A DNA stretch of 64,000 nt from Bacteroidaceae bacterium (lineage in GTDB: Bacteria; Bacteroidota; Bacteroidia; Bacteroidales; Bacteroidaceae): contig JAFUYT010000004.1 of assembly GCA_017470425.1 (NCBI GenBank), forward strand, positions 50,496-114,495, given 5' to 3'. This document shows positions 42,357 through 51,065 of this stretch, piece after piece. Position numbers and translations under genes: made by a program. Within the stretch, counting starts at the first letter, position 1. Every line of letters starts with the position of its first letter. The notes beneath the pieces are model-generated. The model had not been told where the DNA came from. It made no database searches and was given only the letters and a program-made list of their open reading frames with translations.

Positions 42357-42387
42357 CGCCGTATTCACTTTAAAACATCAAATATTT

Positions 42388-44823
42388 ATGAGAAAATTCT
42401 ACTCTTTACTCGTTGCCTTGCTCGCCTTAGTCGGTGTGGCACAGGCACAAACAATTACTTTTGACGCTACTGTTGACAAGGGTAATAACACGACTGCCAG
42501 CGGTGCCGATCAAGTTTCCAAGAGTGGCGTCACGATTGCCACCACCGCTGGTGGCCTCGGTACGGGCTCTCAGTACCGTTTTGCCAAGAATAGCACCACG
42601 ACAATCTCCACAACTTCCGGTACAATTGCGAGCATCACCTTCACCTGCACTGCCAGTGGCACAGCTCAGTATGGTCCTGGCTGTTTCGCAGAGCAGACGG
42701 GTTATTCCTACGAAGGCAACACGGGCGTATGGACGGGCAATGCAGCTTCCGTTCAGTTTGTAGCTTCCGGGGCACAGGTTCGTGCGACCAAGATTGAAAT
42801 TGTCTTGAAGAACGATGATCCCAACTACGTTGCCGCTCCGAAGATCACTCCCGCCACCGGCACTTACTACTCCGCTCAGGAGGTGACGATTACCAGCACG
42901 GATGCTGATGCTGTCATCTACTACACCGTGGATGGTGCTGATCCCCGCGAGAGCGGTATGAAGTACGCAGCACCTTTCACGCTCGCAGAGGATTCCGAGA
43001 CAACGACCGTGAAGGCTGCCGCTCAGAAGAACGACCACTGGAGTGACGTGGCCGAGAGCGTGATCACCATCGAGAAGCTCCAGACGCAGAACATCGCCAG
43101 CGTGCTGACCGCCGGTGTCGGTGCTGCCAGCGTCAGCGCTACCGTCGTGGCCGTGGGCCAGAGCGGTTTCCTGCTCGGTGACAATAGCGGTTATATCTAT
43201 GCTTATACGGGCGCCGCTCCCGAGGTGGCTGTCGGTGATGTGGTAGCTGTTTCCGGCAATACGACCGAGTACGGCGGCCGTCTGCAGTTCGCTTCTCCCT
43301 CTGTCCAGAAGACCGGCACGACCAGCGTGACCTATCCCGAACCCACTGTGCTCGACGGCGCTGCCTTTGCAGCCCTGGCTACCCCCACGGTTTCCTATGT
43401 GCAGTTCGATGCTACCGTGAAGAAATCTGGTAACTATTACAACCTGACGGTTGCCGGTTCCAGCAAGACTGGTTCTCTGCTGGCTCCTACCGATGTGCTG
43501 GCCCAGATTGAGGACGGTTCCTCCATCAAGGTTACTGGCTTCTTTGTCTATATCGCCAGCAACTACGTCTATGTGATTGCCACGAAGGTCGATCTGCCCG
43601 AAGTAGCTTACAGCGAGTTCAACAACTTCGCAGCTGTGAAGGAGGCTGCTCCTGAATCTGATGCCCAGGGTTCCAGCGCTATTCCTGCTCAGCTGAATCT
43701 CACGAACGCCCTCGTGACCTATGTGAACGGTGAGAGCGTCTATCTCTATGATGGTCAGGACGGTATCCTCGTCTTTGGCACCAATAGCAAGAACCTGAAG
43801 ACTGGTGACAAGATCAGTGGTACGATCAAGGGTAAGCTCTATCGCCGCTATGGCAACGCACAGCTGGCCAGCCCCGCCTACGATGTTACCGTGAACAGCT
43901 CTGACAATGCCGTGGAGCCCCAGAAGGTGGCCGCTACAGACCTGCTCGCCAATGGCGCTGCCTACGAGAACGAGCTGATCGTTCTGGAGAACCTGGTGGC
44001 ACAGGCTACCGCCTTTGAGTCCAAGAACCTCAACTTCGAGGCTTACACCGATGACAGCTTCGAGACATCTGCCGGTATCGTCGCCGTGCGCGACAACTGG
44101 AGCGTGGCCACCTCGATGGTCTTCACCGATGAGCTCGCATACACCGTCACCGGTCTGGTTGCCCTCTATACCTCCGAGGCGGGCACCATCGTACAGATCT
44201 ATCCCCGCAGCGCTGCCGACCTCGACAACGGCGAGGAGCAGCCCACTTACGAGTTCGAGGGCGACGGCACCTTGGAGAAGCCCTACACCGTTGCTGACAT
44301 CCAGCACAAGGAAGCCAACGACACGAAGACGAATCTCGAAGAGAACGTGTGGGTGAAGGCATACATCGTTGGTTACATCAACGGCAGCTCTCTCTCCGCT
44401 ACATCCGCTATGTTCAGCACTGATGCTCCCGAGGGTACCGACAAGGACGGCAATCCGCTGAAGGTGACCGCTTCCAACATCCTCGTTGGCGACGCTGCCA
44501 GTGCAGCAACTGCTGCTGATGTGATTCCCGTGCAGCTGCCTACCGGCGCTGTCCGTGATGGTCTGAATCTCGCTGACAATGCAGGTAATCTGGGTAAGCA
44601 GGTTTGGATGTGCGGTCACATCACCAAGTACATGGGTGTTCCCGCGCTCAAGACAGTCCACACCTACAGCTTCGACGGCGTGACCTTCACCGGCGTCAAC
44701 AGCATCGCCGCTGAGGCTGCTCCCGCAGCGCAGGCTATCTACACCGTTGCCGGTCAGCGTGTGCAGAACATGAACAAGGCTGGTCTCTACGTCGTCGGCG
44801 GCAAGAAGGTCGTGATTAAGTGA
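42388..44823 (+). CDS. Secreted multidomain protein with chitobiase-C-like, OB-fold and type IX tail segments
   Basis: 811 residues with signal peptide (ending VGVAQAQ). A beta domain (25-150) is followed by a chitobiase/hexosaminidase C-terminal-like unit (YYSAQEVTITSTDADAVIYY, about 168-230). Two or three OB-fold-like units come next, including GQSGFLLGDNSGYIYAYTG and LYDGQDGILVFGTNS, and a DUF6359-like unit (YTVADIQHKE...VWVKAYIVGYING, about 680-780). The end, IYTVAGQRVQNMNKAGLYVV, is typical of type IX secretion sorting tails. OB folds of this kind accompany secreted nucleases, and two follow; a nucleic-acid-binding role is inferred. A 19-bp copy of its 3' end recurs 71 bp later. Confidence 0.78.
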   Translation: MRKFYSLLVALLALVGVAQAQTITFDATVDKGNNTTASGADQVSKSGVTIATTAGGLGTGSQYRFAKNSTTTISTTSGTIASITFTCTASGTAQYGPGCFAEQTGYSYEGNTGVWTGNAASVQFVASGAQVRATKIEIVLKNDDPNYVAAPKITPATGTYYSAQEVTITSTDADAVIYYTVDGADPRESGMKYAAPFTLAEDSETTTVKAAAQKNDHWSDVAESVITIEKLQTQNIASVLTAGVGAASVSATVVAVGQSGFLLGDNSGYIYAYTGAAPEVAVGDVVAVSGNTTEYGGRLQFASPSVQKTGTTSVTYPEPTVLDGAAFAALATPTVSYVQFDATVKKSGNYYNLTVAGSSKTGSLLAPTDVLAQIEDGSSIKVTGFFVYIASNYVYVIATKVDLPEVAYSEFNNFAAVKEAAPESDAQGSSAIPAQLNLTNALVTYVNGESVYLYDGQDGILVFGTNSKNLKTGDKISGTIKGKLYRRYGNAQLASPAYDVTVNSSDNAVEPQKVAATDLLANGAAYENELIVLENLVAQATAFESKNLNFEAYTDDSFETSAGIVAVRDNWSVATSMVFTDELAYTVTGLVALYTSEAGTIVQIYPRSAADLDNGEEQPTYEFEGDGTLEKPYTVADIQHKEANDTKTNLEENVWVKAYIVGYINGSSLSATSAMFSTDAPEGTDKDGNPLKVTASNILVGDAASAATAADVIPVQLPTGAVRDGLNLADNAGNLGKQVWMCGHITKYMGVPALKTVHTYSFDGVTFTGVNSIAAEAAPAAQAIYTVAGQRVQNMNKAGLYVVGGKKVVIK

Positions 44824-44895
44824 GCGAAGTAGAACTTGTTCATACTTCCGAACGAGAACGAGCTCGAACGTAGTTCAAGGTCGTGATTAAGTGAG
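44806..44895 (+). repeat. Direct duplication of the gene's last codons
   Basis: AAGGTCGTGATTAAGTGAG occurs at 44806-44824 (end of the coding sequence) and exactly again at 44877-44895, 71 bp apart; the stretch between is not repeated elsewhere in the window. Confidence 0.9.
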
Positions 44896-44929
44896 GGCCC
44901 ACCCCCGCCCCCTCCCAGGGGAGGGGAGT
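44895..44929 (+). repeat. Solitary GC-rich palindromic arm
   Basis: GGGCCCACCCCCGCC followed by CCTCCCAGGGGAGG; same type as the pyrF and nuclease arms, here without a clear partner. Confidence 0.75.
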
Positions 44930-44976
44930 AAAGAGAGCCCATTCAAAGGTTTCCCAGAGGGGATATATCTAAGAAA

Positions 44977-45005
44977 AAGAGCCAAGGTTTCGTGCCTTGG
45001 CTCTT
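44977..45005. terminator. Intrinsic terminator
   Basis: AAGAGCCAAGG/CCTTGGCTCTT stem, 7-nt loop, flanked by A- and T-runs, between the OB-fold gene and the next promoter. Confidence 0.9.
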
Positions 45006-45020
45006 TTCTTGTCTATATTT

Positions 45021-45051
45021 TTTGTCGTTCAAGCTTTTTGAGCTATCTTTG
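45021..45051 (+). promoter_or_regulatory. Promoter of the endonuclease I pair
   Basis: TTTG (45021-45024), 19-bp spacer, TATCTTTG (45044-45051), 22 bp before the ATG at 45074. Confidence 0.85.
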
Positions 45052-45073
45052 CCCCAAATTACCTACAAAGAAG

Positions 45074-46567
45074 ATGAAAAAGCTACTGTTTCGTACCCTA
45101 CTGACGTTGTTCGCCTGTGGCGCTGTCGCCACATCTCAGGCGATCGACCTCGCTACCTACTATGCCAAGGCCAACAACAAGAAGGCCGCCGATCTGAAGA
45201 CCGCCATGCACGGCATCATCGCCAATCACACCAACATCGGCTACGACGGCCTGCTCGATGCCTATAAGACCACCGACCGCCGCGCCGACGGCTACCTGCG
45301 TGACTGGTACTCCAATGCCACCAACTACGTCATCGGCGGATCGGCCCAGAACAAATCCTACAGCAAGGAGGGCGACTCCTACAACCGCGAGCACACCGTG
45401 CCGCAGAGCTGGTTCGGCAGCACATCGCTCATGAAGAGCGACCTCGTGCAGGTCGTGCCCACTGACGGCTACGTCAACAACCGCCGCGGCAACTATCCCT
45501 TCGGCGAGAACAACGGCGGCACCTACACCTCCAAGAACGGCTACAGCAAGCTGGGTGCCTGCACCGTCAGCGGCTACAGCGGCCAGTGCTTCGAGCCCAA
45601 CGACGAGATCAAGGGCGACATCGCCCGCATCTATTTCTACGTCCTCGCCTGCTACGAGAACGCCCACCCCAACTGGAACGGCGGCCAGGCCTCGCAGGTC
45701 TTCGACGGCAAGAAGTACCCCGGCTTGAAGGATTGGGCACTGAAGATGTTGTTGCGCTGGGCGAAACAGGATCCCGTGGATGACGTGGAGCGCGCCCGCA
45801 ACGAGGGCGTCTATGCCATCCAGAAGAACCGCAACCCCTTCGTGGACTACCCCTCGCTGTGCGAGTATGTGTGGGGCGACAGCGTGAGCTACGCCTTCGA
45901 TGTCACGTTGCCTCACGGGCAGAGCGATGTGGAGATTCCCGACAACCCCGACAATCCCGATGACCCCGACAATCCGGATGACCCTGATGATCCCGACGAT
46001 CCCGATGACCCCGACGTCAACCCCGATGCAACATCCGGCACGATAGACTTCAGCCAGCTGAATTGGACCAGCACCACGCATCCCACCTACGGCGCAGGCT
46101 TCACCGCGACCACCAACGGCCTCACGCTGAGCTACTACAAGGCCGAGTCCGCTACCAATCCCGTGAATGTCAGCCAGTACAGCCAGCTCCGCTTCTACGA
46201 CCAGTCCGTCTTCTTGATCGAAGGCGCCCAGGTCACGAAGGTCGTCTTCCACGATGCCGGCGGCTCCAAGAGCGACTGCTCCATCAACATTGACGGCAAC
46301 GGCTACACCTTCACCGACGGCGTCGCCACCTGGGAAGGTTCCATGAACCCCTTTATCTGCAAGGCCTACAAGCAGTCGCGCCTCTCCGGCATCGACGTGA
46401 CCATCGCCCCCGCCGACCCTACCGGCATTGATGCTGCCCCCGCCGCACCTTCCTTTCGTCTCGTCTTCGACGGGCAGGGTCGTCGTGTGGGCAGTCGTGT
46501 GCCTGCTCGTCGCGGCACTTATCTGGTACGTGAGGGCGAGAACATCAAGAAAATCCTCGTGAAATGA
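45074..46567 (+). CDS. Secreted endonuclease I family nuclease with type IX tail
   Basis: 497 residues: signal peptide (MKKLLFRTLLTLFACGAVATSQA), endonuclease I domain about 25-290 with the active-site segment YNREHTVPQSWF (His/Gln/Ser-Trp-Phe pattern), DLVQVVPTDGYVNNRRGNYPFGE and DIARIYFYVLACYE. An Asp/Pro linker (PDNPDDPDDPDDP) leads to a beta domain and a C-terminal sorting tail (GTYLVREGENIKKILVK). The enzyme should cut DNA or RNA outside the cell. It overlaps the next nuclease by 4 bp (ATGA), so the two are translationally coupled. Confidence 0.92.
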   Translation: MKKLLFRTLLTLFACGAVATSQAIDLATYYAKANNKKAADLKTAMHGIIANHTNIGYDGLLDAYKTTDRRADGYLRDWYSNATNYVIGGSAQNKSYSKEGDSYNREHTVPQSWFGSTSLMKSDLVQVVPTDGYVNNRRGNYPFGENNGGTYTSKNGYSKLGACTVSGYSGQCFEPNDEIKGDIARIYFYVLACYENAHPNWNGGQASQVFDGKKYPGLKDWALKMLLRWAKQDPVDDVERARNEGVYAIQKNRNPFVDYPSLCEYVWGDSVSYAFDVTLPHGQSDVEIPDNPDNPDDPDNPDDPDDPDDPDDPDVNPDATSGTIDFSQLNWTSTTHPTYGAGFTATTNGLTLSYYKAESATNPVNVSQYSQLRFYDQSVFLIEGAQVTKVVFHDAGGSKSDCSINIDGNGYTFTDGVATWEGSMNPFICKAYKQSRLSGIDVTIAPADPTGIDAAPAAPSFRLVFDGQGRRVGSRVPARRGTYLVREGENIKKILVK

Positions 46568-48900
46568 AAAAGACCGCCCTCTTCTCGCTCTTCATCCTGT
46601 TCGCAGGATGCCTGTGGGCACAGCCCCTGTCGCCCGCTTACTACCGTCAGGTGCAAGGCCTCAACCAGGCAGCGCTGAAGACCGCCCTCCACGACCTTAT
46701 CCAACCGCGCCAAGTGCCGTCGTACGGCGGCAAGGGCGAGGGCTATACGTGGGCCGGTTTCGCGGTGGCCGATGTGATGCCTGACGGCTCCGTCCGCGAC
46801 CGCTACAGCAGCGAACATCGCTCCTTCGACGGTCTGAACGCCGTCGCAGGGATGAACATCGAGCATATCTGGGCGAACTCCTGGTGGGGACACACCGTGA
46901 ACAACGCCTACTGCGACCTCTTCAACCTCTATCCCTCCGACGGCCCCGCCAACCAGCGCAAGAGCAACAACCCCATCGGCATCGTCGATGGCGCCACCTC
47001 CTTCGACAACGGCGTCATCAAGGTGGGCAAGAGCAGCAGCTACAGCGCCACGCAGCCCATCACTGCCTGGGAACCCGCCGACGAGTGGAAGGGCGACTTC
47101 GCGCGTACCTATTTCTATATGGCCACCACCTACCAGCACATGACCGACGAGTGGCAGACCACCGAAGGGCTGCTGACCGTGGATCCCGAGGCGTGGACGA
47201 CGATGCGCCCGTGGGTCTATGAGCTGATGCTCCAGTGGGCGGCCGACGACCCTGTCGATGACATCGAGCGCGACCGCAACGAAGTCATCTACTCGATTCA
47301 AGGCAACCGCAACCCCTACGTGGATGTCCCCGAGCTGGCCGACTACGTCTGGGGTGCCAGCCGCGAACAGGTGTTCTACGTGGATCCTGCCTCGACGGCG
47401 CCCGAGGTGTTCGTGCCGGTGCAGGATGCGCCGGTGGATTTCGGCCTGCAGGCGCTCAGCCTCGGCATGACGCGCCACCTCGTCGTCCGCGGTCGTAACC
47501 TCCCCGCGGGCTTGCACGCCTCCATCGAAGGCACCGGCTTCGCCATGAACGCGGCCGACCTCAGTGCCGACGAGGTGACTGCGGGTGGCCGTCTGCCCAT
47601 CACGATGAGTGCCACCGAGGGCGGCGACTACGCGGCCACCCTCATCCTGCGCAGCGACGATGCCTTCGAGCAGCGCGTGCCGCTGCACATGACCGTCATC
47701 GACGGCATCCCCGCCTATCCCGCTCAGAACGTCGTGTGCTCCGTCAACAGCCGCTCGTTCACGGCCTCGTGGATGGATATGCATCTCGCCGAGGGCACCC
47801 GCTACACCCTCAATGTCTATACCAAGGATGCCGGGGGCGCTCGTCGCTCTTTCAGCGAATACCCCGTGGAGCTGACCGACACGTTCTGCGTCGTCAAGAA
47901 CCCCGTCGCCTCCACCACCTACTACTATGAGGTGACCGCCGCCGGTATGACCAGCAATGAGGTGGAGGTCGTGATGCCCGCCATCACGCCCGTCTTCTCC
48001 GCCTCGGCTTCTAACCTGCTGTTCGCGACGGTGCCCGATGCCGCCTCGCAGGCGCAGACGGTGAAGCTGACCGTCCTCGGCATCAGTGGCTACAGCGTCG
48101 CCGTCAGCTGTCCGGCTCCCTTCGAGGTGAGCACCGACGGCGAGACGTGGACGCATGAGCTCACGCTGAACGCCTCGCAGCTGGAGTTCCAGGTGCGCTT
48201 CGGCGGTGCCGCCTATGAGGGAACCTACGAGGAGGAGATGACCCTCTCGCTCGCAGATGTCAAGGATCTCGTCGTGGCGATGTCCGCCAGCGTCGATGCC
48301 ACCAAGGCTTTCTTCGAGAGCTTCGAGCTGGGCAGCAAGGGCGGCTACGCCGAGAGCGTCGTCACCTGCAATGCCGCCACGTGGTCCATGGTGAACGCCC
48401 TCCTCGCTGCCGACGAGAACCGCAACGACGGTCGCAGCGTGCGCATGAAGATTGGTGGCTCCATTACCATGCAGGGCGACAAGGTCGGCGGTTGCGACTC
48501 CCTCTGGTTCTACGCCGGACTCTACAACAAGGACACGGGCGTGATGCTCACCGTCAGCTACAGCCTCGACGGCGGCATGACATGGACGCCCGTCGTCAGC
48601 GACCTCACCTTCACCAGCGGGGAGTGGAAGCGCTATGCCTATGAGATCAACCGCGACGGCCTGATCCGCCTGAAGTTCAACACCCAGGACGGCAACCAGA
48701 ACAAGCGCATCAACATCGACGACATCCAGATGAGCAACTACGGCACCTCCACCGCCCTCCGCGACATCGAATGGGTCTTCGACGACAGCGCCACCGCCGT
48801 CTATACCCTCGACGGCCGCTATGTCGGCACGACGGTGCCCTCGCGCAGTGGCATCTACATCGTCCGCCAAGGTGAAAAGATTAGGAAAATAAGAAAATAG
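46564..48900 (+). CDS. Second secreted endonuclease I family nuclease, 778 aa
   Basis: Signal peptide (MKKTALFSLFILFAGCLWAQ) and endonuclease I domain about 20-280: GMNIEHIWANSWWG corresponds to the His motif of its neighbour (EHTVPQSWF), with CDLFNLYPSDGPANQRKSNNP and DDPVDDIERDRNEVIY. Then Ig-like and fibronectin-like beta modules (about 300-590), a jelly-roll-like module (AFFESFELGSKGGYAES ... IDDIQMSNYG, about 595-745) and the tail GIYIVRQGEKIRKIRK. The two nucleases share domain order but little sequence outside the motifs, suggesting an old duplication. Probably surface-attached or secreted by the type IX system. Confidence 0.9.
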   Translation: MKKTALFSLFILFAGCLWAQPLSPAYYRQVQGLNQAALKTALHDLIQPRQVPSYGGKGEGYTWAGFAVADVMPDGSVRDRYSSEHRSFDGLNAVAGMNIEHIWANSWWGHTVNNAYCDLFNLYPSDGPANQRKSNNPIGIVDGATSFDNGVIKVGKSSSYSATQPITAWEPADEWKGDFARTYFYMATTYQHMTDEWQTTEGLLTVDPEAWTTMRPWVYELMLQWAADDPVDDIERDRNEVIYSIQGNRNPYVDVPELADYVWGASREQVFYVDPASTAPEVFVPVQDAPVDFGLQALSLGMTRHLVVRGRNLPAGLHASIEGTGFAMNAADLSADEVTAGGRLPITMSATEGGDYAATLILRSDDAFEQRVPLHMTVIDGIPAYPAQNVVCSVNSRSFTASWMDMHLAEGTRYTLNVYTKDAGGARRSFSEYPVELTDTFCVVKNPVASTTYYYEVTAAGMTSNEVEVVMPAITPVFSASASNLLFATVPDAASQAQTVKLTVLGISGYSVAVSCPAPFEVSTDGETWTHELTLNASQLEFQVRFGGAAYEGTYEEEMTLSLADVKDLVVAMSASVDATKAFFESFELGSKGGYAESVVTCNAATWSMVNALLAADENRNDGRSVRMKIGGSITMQGDKVGGCDSLWFYAGLYNKDTGVMLTVSYSLDGGMTWTPVVSDLTFTSGEWKRYAYEINRDGLIRLKFNTQDGNQNKRINIDDIQMSNYGTSTALRDIEWVFDDSATAVYTLDGRYVGTTVPSRSGIYIVRQGEKIRKIRK

Positions 48901-48958
48901 GAAAATAAGAAAATAGGAAAATTAGAAAATAATCTCTCAACTGTCAACTCTCAACTCT
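48897..48958. repeat. AT-rich and 7-bp repeats before truA
   Basis: GGAAAATAAGAAAATA-type units to 48932, then TCAACTG/TCAACTC 7-mers (48935-48958) ending at the truA start codon. Confidence 0.85.
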
Positions 48959-48960
48959 CC

Positions 48961-49932
48961 TTGCGTTACTTCATCGAACTCAGCTACGACGGCACAGCCT
49001 ACCACGGCTGGCAGATACAGCCCAACGGCAGCAGTGTCCAGGAGACCCTGCAGCGGGCGCTGTCCCTGCTGTTGCGTGAGGAGGTCACCGTCACCGGTGC
49101 CGGGCGCACCGACGCCGGCGTTCATGCCGCGATGATGGTGGCGCATGTGGATATAGAGGCCCCTCTCCCCGCTCCCCCCGTGGGGGGGAGGGCCGCACAG
49201 CCTATGTCATCCTCTTCCTCTCAAGAGTACAAGGAAGTCCTCCCCCCCGTGGGGGGGAGAGCCGCACAGCCTATGTCATCCTCTTCCTCTCAAGAGTACA
49301 AGGAAGTCCTCCCCCCCGTGGGGGGGAGAGCCGCAGAGCCTATGTCATCCTCATCCTCTCAAGAGTACAAGGAAGTCCTCCCCCCCACGGGGGGAGTTAG
49401 AGAGGGGCCTCCTGAGAGGAACCTGGTATATCGCCTCAACGGCATCCTCCCCCACGACATCGCCATCCACCGGATCTATCCCGTGGCCGATGATATGCAC
49501 GCCCGCTTCTCCGCCCTCGCGCGTACCTATTATTATTATGTACACACGCGTAAGTCGCCCTTCCTGCGTGACCGCTCCTGGCGCCTCGTGAAGACGCCCG
49601 ACTTCGAGGCCATGAACCGCGCTGCCGCCACGCTCCTGGAGTACGAGGACTTCACCAGCTTCTCCAAGGTGAACACCGACACGAAGACCAACATCTGCCA
49701 CGTCCGCAGTGCCCGCTGGGTGCAGCTCTCCGACTACGAATGGCGCTTCGAGATCACCGCCGACCGTTTCCTGCGCAATATGGTGCGTGCCATCGTGGGC
49801 ACCTTGATGGAAGTCGGCCGCGGCCAGCTGTCCCTCGACGGCTTCCGTAAGGTGATAGAAGATAAGAACCGCTCTGCGGCCGGCGACAGTGTCCCGGCGA
49901 GGGGGCTGTTTTTGCAGAATGTAGAGTATTAA
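48961..49932 (+). CDS. truA: tRNA pseudouridine(38-40) synthase with an 84-codon repeat insertion
   Basis: Isomerises U38-U40 in tRNA anticodon arms. Starts with TTG (no ATG precedes RYFIELSYDGTAYHGWQIQ, which homologues show as the N-terminus). Catalytic Asp in AGRTDAGVHA (about 50-59); later motifs ARTYYYYV, YEDFTSFSK and RFLRNMVRAIVGTL are normal. Between DIEA and NLVYRLNGILP about 84 residues are inserted by a REPIN-like element whose interior is triplicated ([19 protein letters not shown] repeated). 323 residues versus about 245-250 usual. The DMT transporter starts 1 bp after the stop. Confidence 0.93.
   Translation: MRYFIELSYDGTAYHGWQIQPNGSSVQETLQRALSLLLREEVTVTGAGRTDAGVHAAMMVAHVDIEAPLPAPPVGGRAAQPMSSSSSQEYKEVLPPVGGRAAQPMSSSSSQEYKEVLPPVGGRAAEPMSSSSSQEYKEVLPPTGGVREGPPERNLVYRLNGILPHDIAIHRIYPVADDMHARFSALARTYYYYVHTRKSPFLRDRSWRLVKTPDFEAMNRAAATLLEYEDFTSFSKVNTDTKTNICHVRSARWVQLSDYEWRFEITADRFLRNMVRAIVGTLMEVGRGQLSLDGFRKVIEDKNRSAAGDSVPARGLFLQNVEY
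49158..49409 (+). repeat. REPIN-like inverted doublet inside truA with 69-bp triplication
   Basis: 252 bp in frame. Outer ends GGCCCCTCTCCCC and GAGAGGGGCC are inverted. The interior unit of 69 bp (23 codons) is present three times with one or two mismatches, each copy including a CCCCCCGTGGGGGGG palindrome. Confidence 0.93.
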
Positions 49933-49933
49933 C

Positions 49934-50905
49934 ATGTGGTTACTATTAGCCTTCACCTCAGCCGCCCTGCTCGGCTTCTATGACGTCTTCAAGAAACAAG
50001 CCTTGAAGAACAATGCCGTCGTGCCAGTGCTGACGCTGAACACCCTGTTCAGCTCGCTCATCTTCCTGCCGCTGGTGGTGCTCTCGGCGGCGGGACGGTT
50101 GCCGGAGGACTCGCTGTTCTACGTCCCCGTTTGCGGATGGGAGGTGCACAGGTACATCGTCCTGAAGGCTGTCATCGTGTTGGCGTCGTGGCTCTGTGGC
50201 TACTACGCTATCAAGCACCTGCCCCTCACGCTCGTGGGTCCCATCAACGCCACGCGCCCCGTGATGGTTCTGCTCGGCGCAGTCTTCGTCTTCGGCGAGC
50301 GCCTGAACCTCTATCAATGGATAGGTGTCCTGCTGGCCATCCTGGGTTTCTTCCTCCTCAGCCGCAGCGGCAAGAAAGAAGGCATCAACTTCCGCCACAA
50401 CCGCTGGGTGGTCCTCGCGGTGCTCGCCTCCGCCTTCGGGGCTGTCAGCGCCCTCTACGACAAATATCTCATGGCATCCCCTGAGGTGGGTGGGGTAGGG
50501 CTGAACCGTATGGCGGTGCAGAGCTACTTCGTGTTCTATCAGTTTCTGATGATGATGGCGGTGTGGATAAAGACCCGCCCCCAAACCCCTCCCGTGAAGG
50601 AGGGGAGTGGCAGCGCGCAGCTCTCGAGCGTAGCGAGGCTCTTCCCCTTACGGGGAAGCGGGGAGAGGGGTTTCTGGGTCTTCCTCATCTCCCTCTTCCT
50701 CTCGGCTGCCGACTTCGTCTATTTCTACGCCCTCACCCTTCCCGGCGCCCTCATCTCCGTGGTCTCCATGATCCGGCGGAGCAGCGTGCTGGTCAGCTTC
50801 ACGGTTGGTGCGTGGGTCTTCCACGAGAAGAACCTCCGTTCGAAAGCCGTTGACCTTGTCCTGGTACTATTAAGTATGGTGTTCCTGTGGATGGGCAGTC
50901 AGTGA
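49934..50905 (+). CDS. EamA/DMT-superfamily transporter with an inserted loop
   Basis: Ten hydrophobic segments in two EamA halves (WLLLAFTSAALLGFYDVF at the start; ATRPVMVLLGAVFVFGERL ending the first half; SVVSMIRRSSVLVSFTVGAWVFHEKNL in the second). Inner-membrane drug/metabolite transporter; substrate unknown. A hydrophilic insertion of about 35 residues (RPQTPPVKEGSGS ... LRGSGERG, about 214-248) lies in a loop between helices and is encoded by a REPIN-like element. Otherwise the length would be about 290, normal for the family. Likely cotranscribed with truA. Confidence 0.88.
   Translation: MWLLLAFTSAALLGFYDVFKKQALKNNAVVPVLTLNTLFSSLIFLPLVVLSAAGRLPEDSLFYVPVCGWEVHRYIVLKAVIVLASWLCGYYAIKHLPLTLVGPINATRPVMVLLGAVFVFGERLNLYQWIGVLLAILGFFLLSRSGKKEGINFRHNRWVVLAVLASAFGAVSALYDKYLMASPEVGGVGLNRMAVQSYFVFYQFLMMMAVWIKTRPQTPPVKEGSGSAQLSSVARLFPLRGSGERGFWVFLISLFLSAADFVYFYALTLPGALISVVSMIRRSSVLVSFTVGAWVFHEKNLRSKAVDLVLVLLSMVFLWMGSQ
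50571..50680 (+). repeat. REPIN-like inverted doublet inside the DMT transporter
   Basis: Left arm AGACCCGCCCCCAAACC with CCTCCCGTGAAGGAGG, right arm CCCCTTACGGGGAAG...AGAGGGGTTTCTGGGTCT; ends are imperfect inverted repeats; centre has a CTCGAGCGTAGCGAG hairpin. In frame. Confidence 0.83.
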
Positions 50906-50915
50906 GGCACCGTCA

Positions 50916-51003
50916 CCCTCTATGGAGGGTACGCGATCCCTCTATAGAGGGTTTGCGCAGTCTCTATAGAGGGTTTGCGCGGACTCTGTAGAGGGGTATG
51001 CCG
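50916..51003. repeat. 22-bp tandem array, four copies, CTCTATAGAG core
   Basis: Units at 50916, 50938, 50960 and 50982 with CCCTCTATAGAGGG (or one change) plus an 8-bp GTTTGCGC-type spacer, 10 bp after the DMT transporter stop. Same architecture as 41972-42081 with unrelated sequence. Confidence 0.93.
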
Positions 51004-51065
51004 AGGCAATCATACAAGAGAATATACAGATAGTAGAGCAATAGATCATACAAACAAAGGAAATC

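Noticed and set aside
42427-44661. 744-codon minus-strand open frame opposite the OB-fold protein gene
   Set aside because: Antisense shadow; the plus-strand gene has a consensus promoter, signal peptide and sorting tail.
46519-48870. 783-codon minus-strand open frame opposite the second endonuclease I
   Set aside because: Ala/Val/Gly/His-rich shadow of a gene with clear nuclease motifs.
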